Origin: Nocardioides sp. PD653-B2
Lineage (GTDB): Bacteria > Actinomycetota > Actinomycetes > Propionibacteriales > Nocardioidaceae
Assembly: GCF_002117935.1 (NCBI RefSeq)
Contig: NZ_BDJE01000033.1
Coordinates: 40,777-104,776, forward strand
DNA: 64,000 nucleotides
Reading direction: 5' to 3'
Below, one piece after another: positions 15,682-24,364 of this stretch. Below the pieces are notes generated by a model. That model worked only from the letters and a program-made list of their open reading frames with translations, was not told the DNA's origin and searched no databases. The translations under genes and the position numbers were made by a program. The first letter of the stretch is position 1, and every line of letters starts with the position of its first letter.

Positions 15682-18054
15682 TCAGGACCTCCCGACCCGG
15701 ACGGTCATCACACCGTTCTTCTGCACCTTGACCACCTTGATGGTGGTGCCGGTCTTCGGGACGTCGACGCTGTACCAGCCGGGCTGGTAGTGGCCGGGGT
15801 GCGTGCCCGAGCCGTGCTCGTCGCTGTCGAACCACCAGTCGAGCGTGTCGTCGAACAGCGACACGGCCGGCTGCGACTCGAGCGTGATCGGCTTCCCGAG
15901 GTAGTGCATCTTCTGCGCCGGGGTGCGCTTCAGCGAGAACGGCGAGTCCGACGTCACGAGCTTCGTGCGCAGCAGCGTGCCGTCGGGCGCGTGCTGGAAC
16001 TCCGGGTGGGCGTCGACGGGCAGGATCTCGCCGCCACCGGGGTGGTCGCCGACGTTGTTGTCGTTGTACGACGTGTCCCAGTAGCTGATCAGCGCGCCGG
16101 GCTGGAACTCGAAGAAGTCCACCCAGTCCGGCTTCTTCGGGTCACCGGCGAAGTTGTAGACGTGCGCCAGCACCTTGTCGCGACCGACGTACTGCCGGTT
16201 GTCGACGAAGTAGGCGTTGAGGAAGTCGCGCGTCTCCGTGCCGGTCGTGGTGGTGAACCCGTCGAACGTCCAGTCGGCGTCGGTCTCGGCGTCACCGATG
16301 ACGGTGCCGTCGAGGGTGATGTTGTCGACCTGGAAGCCGGGGAACGTCGCCGCGCCGTCGGTCATGTAACGCCAGCGCAGCGCGTTGGTGCCGACGGGGA
16401 CCGTCGCGGTCAGGTCGACCCAGTCACCGCCGGACGAGCCGGAGATGCCGGTGCCGCTGCCGTTGAAGGAGCCCTGGTCCTCGCCTTCGTAGCTCTGGCT
16501 GGTCTCGAGCTGGGTCCAGGTCTCGCCACCGTCGCCGGAGGCCTCGAGGAACGCGTAGTCCCAGCCCTCCTCGATGTCGTAGCGCACCGTGGCGGTCAGG
16601 GCACCGCCGCCGGCGACGTCACGCGTCATCGTGTTGTCGAGGTCGTCACCGGAGCCGCTGAAGTAGTACCGCTCGCCGCAGGTCGCGCACGGGTCGCCGT
16701 ACTGGAAGCTGACCTCCTTGTCGGGCAGCAGCGTGATCAGGCCGTTGGCGGCCGTGCCCGAGGTGGACTGGCCGGGGCGCAGCTTGTAGGTGCCGGGGCG
16801 TCCGGCGCGGGCCACGTCGTAGTCGAGCCAGCCGAGCTGGAACTTGTCCCAGGCACCGAAGGGCTGCGGCTCGTCGCCGATGCCGGGGTCGCCCGGGAGG
16901 GTGGCCCGCGACTGGGCCATCAGCGACCAGTGCTCGACGCTGTTGGAGGCACCGCCCGAGTTGCCGGAGGTGTCGTACAGGTCGGGGAGGCCCAGGTCGT
17001 GGGCGAACTCGTGCGAGAAGACGCTGAGGCCGCCGTTCTCGGGCTGCATCGTGTAGTCGCTCACCCACACACCCGTCGGGTTGTCCGGGATCGTGACGTT
17101 GGCGCCGCTCGGGTCGGACACGCCGCCCTCACCGACCTCCACGCCGCCGATGGCGGGGCCGGGGCCGGCGCCGAAGGGCTCGATGCCCACATTGCCGCGG
17201 TGGCTCCAGATGGCGTCGCTGCCGTAGACCGGGTCACCGTCGGCCTCGTCGCCGCCCGCGTGCACGATCTGGAAGTGGTCGATGTAGCCGTCCGGCTCGG
17301 CGAAGTCGCCGTCGCCGTCGAAGTCGTAGCGGTCCTGCTTGTCGAACGTCGCGAGGTACTCCTGGATCTGGGCCATGGTCATGCCCTCGTCGAGGCGGTC
17401 CTGCGTCCACTGGGCGAGGGCGTCGCGCACGAGGAACCAGACGTTGCTGCAGACGATGTCGCCGCAGTAGTCGCTGCCGTAGCGGGCCTGGTTGAAGGGG
17501 ACCTTCACCCACTCGGTGACGTCACCGTCGACGGAGTACCGGCCGCTCGACTGCTGCTGGTAGAAGCTCTTCATCCGCGTGAAGTACATGTTCTCGAAGT
17601 ACGGCTGGCTGAAGTTCTTCGTCCACAGCGTGGAGTTGTCCTTCGAGCGGTCCGGCTTCGGGATCTGGTTGTGCATCGGTCCGTCGTAGCGCTGGGCGCC
17701 GGACTCCGGGTCGTCGGGGTACGCCGAGTGGCGGGTGTCGCCGAACTCCGCGAGCACGACGAAGATGCGGTCGGTGCCGCTCTGGGCCACCTTGCCGAAG
17801 ACGCCCTTGGAGAGCTTCTCCTTCGCGCCGGTCCCGCCGGTGCGCAGCCGCTTCTCGAGCGCGGCCTGGCGGATGTCGTCGTACCGCGTCTTCCAGGCCG
17901 GGGTGAGGTTGTCGGACGGGGTGGCCGTCCCTCCCCGGGCCGAGGGGTTGGCCGGGGCCGCCACGGCTCCGGCCTGGGGGGTGGTGAGCGACAGCGCTGT
18001 TGCCGCCGCCAGCAGTGAAGCGGTCGCCGCTGCGGCGACCCGGGTCCTACGCAA
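15682..18054 (-). CDS. Secreted M6-family (immune inhibitor A-like) metalloprotease
   Basis: About 790 residues. The signal peptide starts LRRTRVAAAATASLLAAATA and is followed by a propeptide. The catalytic domain has the zinc motif HEFAHDLGLPD at 348-358 and KFQLGWLDY downstream, as in InhA/M6 peptidases. A long C-terminal part carries a beta-sandwich with DYAFLEASGDGGETW and VDNITL, typical of the family. Start: TTG at 18054-18052 has GGGAGG 6 bases upstream; a GTG at 18096 would add 14 residues but lacks such a site. It is secreted and degrades extracellular protein (family knowledge). A strong hairpin follows the gene. Confidence 0.9.
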   Translation of the reverse strand: MRRTRVAAAATASLLAAATALSLTTPQAGAVAAPANPSARGGTATPSDNLTPAWKTRYDDIRQAALEKRLRTGGTGAKEKLSKGVFGKVAQSGTDRIFVVLAEFGDTRHSAYPDDPESGAQRYDGPMHNQIPKPDRSKDNSTLWTKNFSQPYFENMYFTRMKSFYQQQSSGRYSVDGDVTEWVKVPFNQARYGSDYCGDIVCSNVWFLVRDALAQWTQDRLDEGMTMAQIQEYLATFDKQDRYDFDGDGDFAEPDGYIDHFQIVHAGGDEADGDPVYGSDAIWSHRGNVGIEPFGAGPGPAIGGVEVGEGGVSDPSGANVTIPDNPTGVWVSDYTMQPENGGLSVFSHEFAHDLGLPDLYDTSGNSGGASNSVEHWSLMAQSRATLPGDPGIGDEPQPFGAWDKFQLGWLDYDVARAGRPGTYKLRPGQSTSGTAANGLITLLPDKEVSFQYGDPCATCGERYYFSGSGDDLDNTMTRDVAGGGALTATVRYDIEEGWDYAFLEASGDGGETWTQLETSQSYEGEDQGSFNGSGTGISGSSGGDWVDLTATVPVGTNALRWRYMTDGAATFPGFQVDNITLDGTVIGDAETDADWTFDGFTTTTGTETRDFLNAYFVDNRQYVGRDKVLAHVYNFAGDPKKPDWVDFFEFQPGALISYWDTSYNDNNVGDHPGGGEILPVDAHPEFQHAPDGTLLRTKLVTSDSPFSLKRTPAQKMHYLGKPITLESQPAVSLFDDTLDWWFDSDEHGSGTHPGHYQPGWYSVDVPKTGTTIKVVKVQKNGVMTVRVGRS

Positions 18055-18276
18055 GAGATGCCTCCCGATTGAGTCGAGGCGCGGAGTGCGCCACACGTCC
18101 TGGCAGGCAGCGTCGGAACCGGATCACGGCGCCGAGCCACCGGTCAGGAGGAGAGCAGTGCACCCTCCCGGCCGCGCACCAGGGAAGAGGCGCTCCGGTT
18201 CGTTATCGGACCGTTACCGCGGGGCCGGAACTCTTGCGGCCGGTGTGACCTGCGCAACACCGGGACCGCAAGATCT

Positions 18277-19446
18277 TCAGGATTCGCGCGCGACGGTCAT
18301 CTCGCGGTCGCCGAAACGCACGTGGTCGCCGTCGAGCAGCGTCGCGGCCCGTCCGGCCGTGAGCTCCTTGGCCACGCCCCCGCGGATCAGGATCGAGCCG
18401 TTGGTCGACCCACGGTCGACCACGACCAGGCCGGCCTCGGGCGTCACCTGGACCTGGGCATGGGTCTTGGAGAGCGACATGTCGGAGGAGGGCAACGGCA
18501 CGAGGTGGCGCACCGGCTCCCCCTGGCGCGGCTCGGGGCGTCTGCCGACCAGGGCCAGGCCCTCGACCACGAAGCTCTCCCCGGAGTCGAAGCTGACCCG
18601 CCAGCGAACCGACGGCGCCGGGGCGGCCTCGACGACCGCCGGGGCGTCCGGGACGAGCGGGTAGCCCAGCTGCTGGCGCTGCGGGGTCGCCGGCCTCGGG
18701 GGCTGGGCGGGCGGCGGGGCCGGCGCTGCGGGCTCGCCGGGTGCGACCGGAGCCGGCGCCGGGGCGGGCGCGACCACCGGTGGGGCCGCCGGGGCGGCCG
18801 TCGGTGGGGCGGCCGTCGGTGGCGCGGCCGGCGGCGGCGCGGCCGGCGGCGGCGCGGCGGGCGGCCGGGGCGACCGGGCGGGCGTGGCGACGGGGGCGGC
18901 GCGCGGCGCCGGGACCAGCCGCATCGCGGTGAGGTTCACGACGTGGCGCGGACGGACGTCCTCCTCGGGCACCTCCACCGGGACCGGGCGGACGTCGACG
19001 ACGGCCGAGTGGGCGACGTGGTCGTGCCACCCGCGGCGCCGGCCGCCCGGGTCCATGACCGCGGTCCAGGCCAGGGTGGCCACCCCGAGGCCGAATGTCG
19101 GCAGCGTGGCCACGCCGAGGACGAGCTGACGCAGGAGGGCCCGCCCGATCCCGATCGGCCCACCGGTCGTGTCGTCGACCACCCGCAGCCCGACCAGGGC
19201 CATGCCCGGGGAGGTGCCGAGCAGGCCGAGGACGACCGCGAACGCGGCGCCGACCACCAGGACCGTCGCGACGATGAGCGCGATCCCCGCGGCGACCTGG
19301 CCCGGCTGGATCAGGGTGCGGAAGGCGACATAGGCGACCACGCCGTCCACCGACCAGGCGATGACCCGGTCGAGCGTGAAGGCGTAGAAGCGCCGGTCGA
19401 GCTCCGCGACCAGGCGGTCCGGGGAGTCCGGCATCGGCTGGCTCAC
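18277..19446 (-). CDS. RDD membrane protein with C-terminal FHA domain
   Basis: 389 residues. Residues 20-150 are an RDD-type membrane domain: RRFYAFTLDRVIAW, then hydrophobic segments, then GWHDHVAHSAVVD. Residues about 180-270 are a Pro/Ala-rich linker. Residues 290-385 are an FHA domain with LVGRRPEP, SLSKTHAQV and DRGSTNGS, which binds phosphothreonine. It is the last gene of a three-gene operon and overlaps the upstream FHA gene by 4 bp (ATGA). It is probably a membrane-anchored reader of phosphorylated partners. Confidence 0.87.
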   Translation of the reverse strand: MSQPMPDSPDRLVAELDRRFYAFTLDRVIAWSVDGVVAYVAFRTLIQPGQVAAGIALIVATVLVVGAAFAVVLGLLGTSPGMALVGLRVVDDTTGGPIGIGRALLRQLVLGVATLPTFGLGVATLAWTAVMDPGGRRRGWHDHVAHSAVVDVRPVPVEVPEEDVRPRHVVNLTAMRLVPAPRAAPVATPARSPRPPAAPPPAAPPPAAPPTAAPPTAAPAAPPVVAPAPAPAPVAPGEPAAPAPPPAQPPRPATPQRQQLGYPLVPDAPAVVEAAPAPSVRWRVSFDSGESFVVEGLALVGRRPEPRQGEPVRHLVPLPSSDMSLSKTHAQVQVTPEAGLVVVDRGSTNGSILIRGGVAKELTAGRAATLLDGDHVRFGDREMTVARES

Positions 19447-20480
19447 GGGTTCTCGACCTGGATCGTCACGCCGTCACCGAGGTCGACCACGGCGCCGGGG
19501 ATGAGCTGGACCGCGATCCCGGCCTTGAGGTCCTCCGGCGGCAGGCCGGGCTGCACCAGGAGCGTGCCGTTGGTGGAGCCGAGGTCGGTGACGACCGCGG
19601 AGCCGTGGTCGGCTCCCGAGCCCGGCCGCACCTCGAGGTGGGTCGAGGAGATCTCCTGGTGGGGGCTGGGCACCCTCACCAGGCGCGGCTGCTCGGTCAG
19701 GCTGTGGCGGCGCGGCTCGGGAGCCCGGCCGACCAGGACCACCCGGTCGACCTCGACCGCCTCGCCGTTGGAGATGAGGAGCCGGGCGACCGGGCGCGCC
19801 GTGACGGGCGGCGCCAGGGGCTGGCCCGGGATGCCGGGCTGCTCGCGGACGAACTCCGCGCGCTCCACGCTGCCGGTCCGGGTCTCGCCGTCGTGGTCGG
19901 CGTCCTCCGCGACCTCGGCCACCTCGGCGTCGAGGACGGCCACGGGCTCCGTGGGTGGCTCGGCGGGCGGCTCCGGGTCGGGCTCGGGGGTCGGGGTCGG
20001 CTCCGGAGTGGGCTCGGCGTCGGCCCCGGACCGGGGCGGGACCACCGCGGGCGGGTGCTCGACCGTCGCGATCCGGACCAGTCCCCCGGCGACCAGGAGG
20101 TCGTCGGACGACTCCTCGTCGGCGACCTCGATCCGCATCCGGACGACGCCGGTCAGGGTGCGCTCCACCCAGGTGGTGCCGCCGTCCCCCTCGACGTGGA
20201 CCACCTCGTCGGCCGTCGCGAAGTGGGCGGCGGCCGCGCCGCGCAGGACCACCCGGGTCTCGTCGCCGGACTCGCTGACCAGCACGAAGCCCGGCAGGTC
20301 GCGCAGGCCCGACGAGATCAGCGCGTCGAGGGTCTCGTCGAAGCCGGCACCGTCGTCGACGAGCTCCCACAGCGCCGCCACCCGGGCCTTCTCCGAGGGG
20401 GGCAGCACGACGGTCGCACGCTCGCCGAGGATGCCGAACCAGGGTCCGGCACGGAAGGACCAGGTGCGGTGGTCGCTCAC
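19443..20480 (-). CDS. FHA-domain protein with novel N-terminal region
   Basis: 345 residues. Residues 1-150 (TWSFRAGPWFGILGERATVVLPP...) are a folded-looking region I do not recognise. An acidic Pro/Glu-rich linker follows (EPTPEPTPTPEPDPEPP). Residues 250-345 are an FHA domain: VLVGRAPEPRR, EISSTHLEV, TDLGSTNGT. GTG start at 20480 overlaps the PP2C stop by 4 bp, and its stop overlaps the next gene by 4 bp. The gene order PP2C, FHA, RDD-FHA indicates a phosphothreonine signalling unit. Confidence 0.82.
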   Translation of the reverse strand: MSDHRTWSFRAGPWFGILGERATVVLPPSEKARVAALWELVDDGAGFDETLDALISSGLRDLPGFVLVSESGDETRVVLRGAAAAHFATADEVVHVEGDGGTTWVERTLTGVVRMRIEVADEESSDDLLVAGGLVRIATVEHPPAVVPPRSGADAEPTPEPTPTPEPDPEPPAEPPTEPVAVLDAEVAEVAEDADHDGETRTGSVERAEFVREQPGIPGQPLAPPVTARPVARLLISNGEAVEVDRVVLVGRAPEPRRHSLTEQPRLVRVPSPHQEISSTHLEVRPGSGADHGSAVVTDLGSTNGTLLVQPGLPPEDLKAGIAVQLIPGAVVDLGDGVTIQVENP

Positions 20481-21301
20481 GGCAGTGCTCCCAGCTTCTG
20501 TTCGAGACTCGCTCGCTGACGCACGGAGTCGTAGGGGCTGTCGGCGACCAATCCCACCACATCCACGACCACGACCGTCGCGTTGTCCTCGCCACCCGCG
20601 GCGAGGGCGGCGGCCACCATCCGGTCGGCCGCGTCGCGGGGGTCGTCCGACTCGGCCAGGATCGCCGCGAGCGTCGTCTCGTCGACCATCCCGCTGATGC
20701 CGTTGGAGCAGAGCACCAACCGCTCGACGGACGCCAGCGGGAGCACGAAGAAGTCGGCCTCGGCGCCCGGGGACACCCCGAGGGCGCGGGTGATGACGTG
20801 TCGCTCGGGGTGGGTGTCGGCCTCGGCGGGGGTGATCCGGCCGGCGTCGAGCAGCTCCTGGACGACGCTGTGGTCGACGCTCACCTGCTCCAGCACGCTG
20901 CCGGCGAAGCGGTAGACCCGGGAGTCGCCCACGTTGGCGACCAGCCACTGCGGCCCGTCGTCGTCCTCGACAAGCAGCGCGACCACGGCCGTCGTGCCGG
21001 CCCGGAACCGGCGCCCGACGCCCTCGGCGCCCTGGGTCTCGGCGTACTCCGCGATCCGCTCGCGGCACACCCGCAGCGTGGCCGCGACGACCTCGGCTCC
21101 GGCCCGTGGGTCGTAGCCCTCCTCGGCCAGCCGGGCGAACTCCTCGACCACGATGGTGCTCGCGACGTCACCGCCCTGGTGGCCGCCCATCCCGTCGGCG
21201 ACGACGAAGACCGGCGGCGTGGCGAGGTAGGCGTCCTCGTTGACCTCGCGGACCAGCCCGACGTCGGTGGCGGCCCCGTGGTGCAGCTCGACCCGGCTCA
21301 C
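20477..21301 (-). CDS. PP2C-family Ser/Thr protein phosphatase
   Basis: 274-residue PPM/PP2C phosphatase, cytosolic and with no TM segment. Metal-binding motifs are intact: VREVNEDAYL, VVADGMGGHQGGDVAS, GTTAVVALL, VANVGDSRVYR, and GGEDNATVVVVDV at the C-terminus. In the usual GDGISG position it reads CSNGISGMV, so the Asp is replaced by Asn, which may affect the third metal site. GTG start at 21301, divergent from the helicase-partner gene 39 bp away. It heads the FHA operon; no Ser/Thr kinase gene is in the window. Confidence 0.88.
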   Translation of the reverse strand: MSRVELHHGAATDVGLVREVNEDAYLATPPVFVVADGMGGHQGGDVASTIVVEEFARLAEEGYDPRAGAEVVAATLRVCRERIAEYAETQGAEGVGRRFRAGTTAVVALLVEDDDGPQWLVANVGDSRVYRFAGSVLEQVSVDHSVVQELLDAGRITPAEADTHPERHVITRALGVSPGAEADFFVLPLASVERLVLCSNGISGMVDETTLAAILAESDDPRDAADRMVAAALAAGGEDNATVVVVDVVGLVADSPYDSVRQRASLEQKLGALP

Positions 21302-21327
21302 CGGTCGGCCGGCTTCCGTGCGCCCGA

Positions 21328-21333
21328 TAGCGT
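21328..21333 (+). promoter_or_regulatory. -10 box for leaderless helicase-partner gene
   Basis: TAGCGT, 7 bases before ATG 21341. The spacer GGGAGGG could also act as a ribosome site but is too close for the usual distance. Confidence 0.45.
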
Positions 21334-21340
21334 GGGAGGG

Positions 21341-23617
21341 ATGTCCACGACGGGGTACCGCACGCTCGCCGACCAGCTGCGCAGCTGGCCGGACTCCCGG
21401 CTGTCCCGTCTGCTCGTCGACCGACCCGATCTCGCCACTCCGGCCCCTCACGACTCCAGCCAGCTGGCGTCTCGTGCCGCCACCCGGTCCTCACTCCTGC
21501 GCGCGCTCGACCACCTCACCCGGCTCGAGCTCTGTGTCCTTGATGCCCTCGTCGTCGTGGGGCAAACCACGCCCGACCAGCTGGCGGAGGTGGTCCGGGC
21601 GACACCCCAGTCCGTGACGTCGGCGCTGGACCGGCTGCTCGACCTCGCCCTGGCCTGGGAGACGCCGCAGGGCGTCCGGCCGCTCAGCGCGGTCTCGGAG
21701 GCGCTCACCCAGGGCGGCCGGGCCCCCGGCGTCAGCGGCCTGCGGCCGATGTCGCCCGAGCCGCACGACCCCGAGGACGTACGCCGACGCCTCGACGAGC
21801 TCTCGGCGCCGGCCCGCGCCCTGCTCGACCACGTCCTCGAGTCGGGGGGCGAGGCCACGACCGGCACCGCCCGCCACACGGTGCTGCCCGAGGACGCCGC
21901 GACCCCCGCGGAGGAGCTGCTCGCCCGCAGGCTGCTCGTGCCCCGCGGTGGCGGCACCGTCGTGCTGCCGGGCGAGGTCGGGATCGCGATGCGGGGTGGA
22001 CGCACCACGACCGAGCCGGTCGACGAGCCACCCGAGCTGGCCACCTCCCCGCGCGGCCAGGACCTGGTCGACCGCGCCGGCGCCGGCGCCGCCTTCGAGG
22101 CGGTACGACGCGTCGAGCTGCTGCTCGACCACTGGGGCCTGCACCCGCCGGCCGCGCTGCGCAGCGGTGGCCTCGGCGTCCGCGACCTCCGGGCCACCGC
22201 GACCGAGCTGCACGTCGACGCGCCGACCGCCGCCCTCCTCGTCGAGGTCGCGTCGGCGGCGGGGCTGCTGGCCACCGCCGCCGACCCGTCCGGCAACCCG
22301 GTCTGGATCCCCACCGACGCCTTCGACCAGTGGACCGCCGCCCCGGTCGCCGGCCGCTGGGTCGCGCTGGTGCGTGCCTGGCTCGAGAGCCCGCGGATCC
22401 CGGGCCTGGTCGGCTCCCGCGACCCGCAGGGCAAGGTCTGGAACGCGCTCGCCCCCGAGCTGTCCGGCGTCCACCAGGTCGAGAGCCGGCGGATGGCGCT
22501 GGAGCTGCTGCTCGACCTCCCCGAGGGCGAGGTGCTGGCTGCCGGCACCGGCGTGCCGTCCCTGGTGCAGCGGATCGAGTGGCTCCGGCCGCGGCGACCC
22601 CGGACCCGCGCCGAGCAGGTCGGCTGGGCGGTCGACGAGGCGGCGCTGCTCGGCGTCGTCGCCCTGGGCGGGCCGGCGTCGTACTCCCGGGCGCTCCTCA
22701 CCGGCGACGAGGCGGTCGCGATCGCCGGTCTCGACGCGCTGCTGCCGGAGCCGGTCGACCACGTGCTGCTCCAGGCAGACCTGACCGCCGTGGCTCCGGG
22801 GCCGCTGGAGTCCCAGCTGGCGCGCAAGCTGCAGCTGGTCGCCGACATCGAGTCGCGCGGCGGGGCGACGGTCTACCGCTTCACGCCCGCCTCGGTGCGC
22901 CGCGCGCTCGACACCGGCTGGTCGGCGGTCGAGGTGCACGAGTTCATCGGCTCGGTGTCGCGGACGCCGGTCCCGCAGCCGCTCACCTACCTCGTCGACG
23001 ACACGGCGCGGACCTTCGGCAGCGTGCGGGTCGGGCACGCCGAGGCGTTCCTGCGGGCCGATGACGAGGCCGCCCTGACCGAGATCCTGCTCAACCCCCA
23101 GGCCGCGACCCTGGGCCTGCGCCGGATCGCGCCGACCGTGCTGGTCAGCTCGACGCCGCTCGACGTGCTGCTCCCCCGGCTCCGCGACCTCGGCGCGGCA
23201 CCCGTCGTGGAGGCCGCCGACGGGACCGTGCACGTCGCGCGACCCGACGTGCTCCGGGCGCGCACGCCGCGCGAGCACCGGGGCCGGGCGGTCCGCTCGG
23301 CCCGCCGGACCGCGCAGACCGCGCACGTGGTCACCGCGATCCGGGCCGGCGACCGGGCCGAGTCCAGCCGGCCGGCCGTCCCGGCCCAGTCGCTCACCCC
23401 GAGCGGGTCGATGGCGGCGCTGCGCGAGGCGATCGAGGCCGGGGGGTCGGTGCTGATCGGCTACGTCGACAACCAGGGCACCAGCTCGGAGCGGCTGGTC
23501 GACCCCATCCGGGTCGAGGGCGGGTCGCTCACCGCGCACGACCACCGCAGCGACGACGTGCGCACCTTTGCCGTGCATCGCATCACCACGGTCCGGCCCG
23601 TCACCGACGCTCCGTAG
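21341..23617 (+). CDS. Helicase-associated (Helicase_C_3) protein, partner of XPB
   Basis: 758-residue protein of the actinobacterial family exemplified, from memory, by M. tuberculosis Rv0862c, which is encoded next to the XPB helicase. It has no Walker motifs. The N-terminal part is a series of winged-helix-like segments (TRLELCVLDALVVVGQTTPDQLAEVV); the C-terminal Helicase_C_3 region includes HVLLQADLTAVAPGPL, YRFTPASVRRALDTGWS and a final WYL-like fold (SVLIGYVDNQGTSSERLVDP). It probably modulates the helicase or DNA binding (inference). XPB itself lies two genes downstream on the same strand. Confidence 0.85.
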   Translation: MSTTGYRTLADQLRSWPDSRLSRLLVDRPDLATPAPHDSSQLASRAATRSSLLRALDHLTRLELCVLDALVVVGQTTPDQLAEVVRATPQSVTSALDRLLDLALAWETPQGVRPLSAVSEALTQGGRAPGVSGLRPMSPEPHDPEDVRRRLDELSAPARALLDHVLESGGEATTGTARHTVLPEDAATPAEELLARRLLVPRGGGTVVLPGEVGIAMRGGRTTTEPVDEPPELATSPRGQDLVDRAGAGAAFEAVRRVELLLDHWGLHPPAALRSGGLGVRDLRATATELHVDAPTAALLVEVASAAGLLATAADPSGNPVWIPTDAFDQWTAAPVAGRWVALVRAWLESPRIPGLVGSRDPQGKVWNALAPELSGVHQVESRRMALELLLDLPEGEVLAAGTGVPSLVQRIEWLRPRRPRTRAEQVGWAVDEAALLGVVALGGPASYSRALLTGDEAVAIAGLDALLPEPVDHVLLQADLTAVAPGPLESQLARKLQLVADIESRGGATVYRFTPASVRRALDTGWSAVEVHEFIGSVSRTPVPQPLTYLVDDTARTFGSVRVGHAEAFLRADDEAALTEILLNPQAATLGLRRIAPTVLVSSTPLDVLLPRLRDLGAAPVVEAADGTVHVARPDVLRARTPREHRGRAVRSARRTAQTAHVVTAIRAGDRAESSRPAVPAQSLTPSGSMAALREAIEAGGSVLIGYVDNQGTSSERLVDPIRVEGGSLTAHDHRSDDVRTFAVHRITTVRPVTDAP

Positions 23618-23775
23618 GGGTCGTCGCCACACGGACGGTCGTCGCGAGCGTCGTCCCGCGGGATGCATCGCGGCGGCGGAGGAGGGAAGCGGGACGGAGT
23701 CCCGATGACCGACGACAACTCCGCGAGGCGCCCGCGGGGCGGCGCGCAGCAGACCGGCTGTGTGGTGTCGGCCCC

Positions 23776-23781
23776 TAAGAT
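23776..23781 (+). promoter_or_regulatory. -10 box for leaderless CGNR gene
   Basis: TAAGAT, exactly 6 bases before the GTG at 23788. The rest of the 170-bp gap after the helicase partner (23618-23787) shows nothing else recognisable. Confidence 0.55.
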
Positions 23782-23787
23782 TGAATC

Positions 23788-24306
23788 GTGGACTTCCTCC
23801 GGTACGCCGAAGCCTCGGCCGCCCTGCTGAACGCGGAGCTGGCCGACGTCGACGCGCTGGAGGCGTACCTCGACGGCCGGGAGTGGCTGCACGAGCGCGC
23901 GACCGACCGCGACTGCATGCTGCTGCGCAAGTTCCAGCGTGAGCTGCGCCCGGTCTTCGAGGCCGGCGACATCACGGGCGTGGTCGGCGGGCTCAACGAG
24001 CTGATGGCGCGCTACCCCGTCACGCCCCGGATATCCGACCACGACCACCAGGACCTGCACCTCCACGTCGCGACGGCCAACGCCAGCGTGGCCGACCTCC
24101 TCGTCGGCGAGTCGCTGCTCGGGCTCGCGACGCTGGTCTGCGACCTCGGCGCCGACCGGCTCGGTGTCTGCTCGGCCGGGAAGTGCACCAACGTCTTCGT
24201 CGACACCTCGCCGAACCGCTCCCGTCGGTACTGCTCCGAGCGGTGCTCATCGCGGGCGAACGTCGCGGCGTACCGCGCCCGGCAGAAGGCCGTCGAGCCC
24301 GCGTAG
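23788..24306 (+). CDS. CGNR-type zinc-finger (ABATE domain) regulator
   Basis: 172-residue protein. Residues 1-125 are an all-helical ABATE-like ligand domain; residues 126-165 are a treble-clef zinc finger with Cys128, Cys133, Cys149 and Cys153. The signature normally read CGNR is here CSSRANVAAYRAR, a deviant form. Such proteins are putative stress-responsive transcription regulators. It sits alone between the two helicase-module genes, with its own -10 box 6 bases before the GTG start. Confidence 0.85.
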   Translation: MDFLRYAEASAALLNAELADVDALEAYLDGREWLHERATDRDCMLLRKFQRELRPVFEAGDITGVVGGLNELMARYPVTPRISDHDHQDLHLHVATANASVADLLVGESLLGLATLVCDLGADRLGVCSAGKCTNVFVDTSPNRSRRYCSERCSSRANVAAYRARQKAVEPA

Positions 24307-24352
24307 CGAGGCGCCACGGCGGATGCGCCGGCGGCCGCCTTCGGCCTCTCCG

Positions 24353-24358
24353 TAGGCT
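24353..24358 (+). promoter_or_regulatory. -10 box for leaderless XPB helicase gene
   Basis: TAGGCT, exactly 6 bases before the GTG at 24365. Confidence 0.55.
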
Positions 24359-24364
24359 TGGCGG

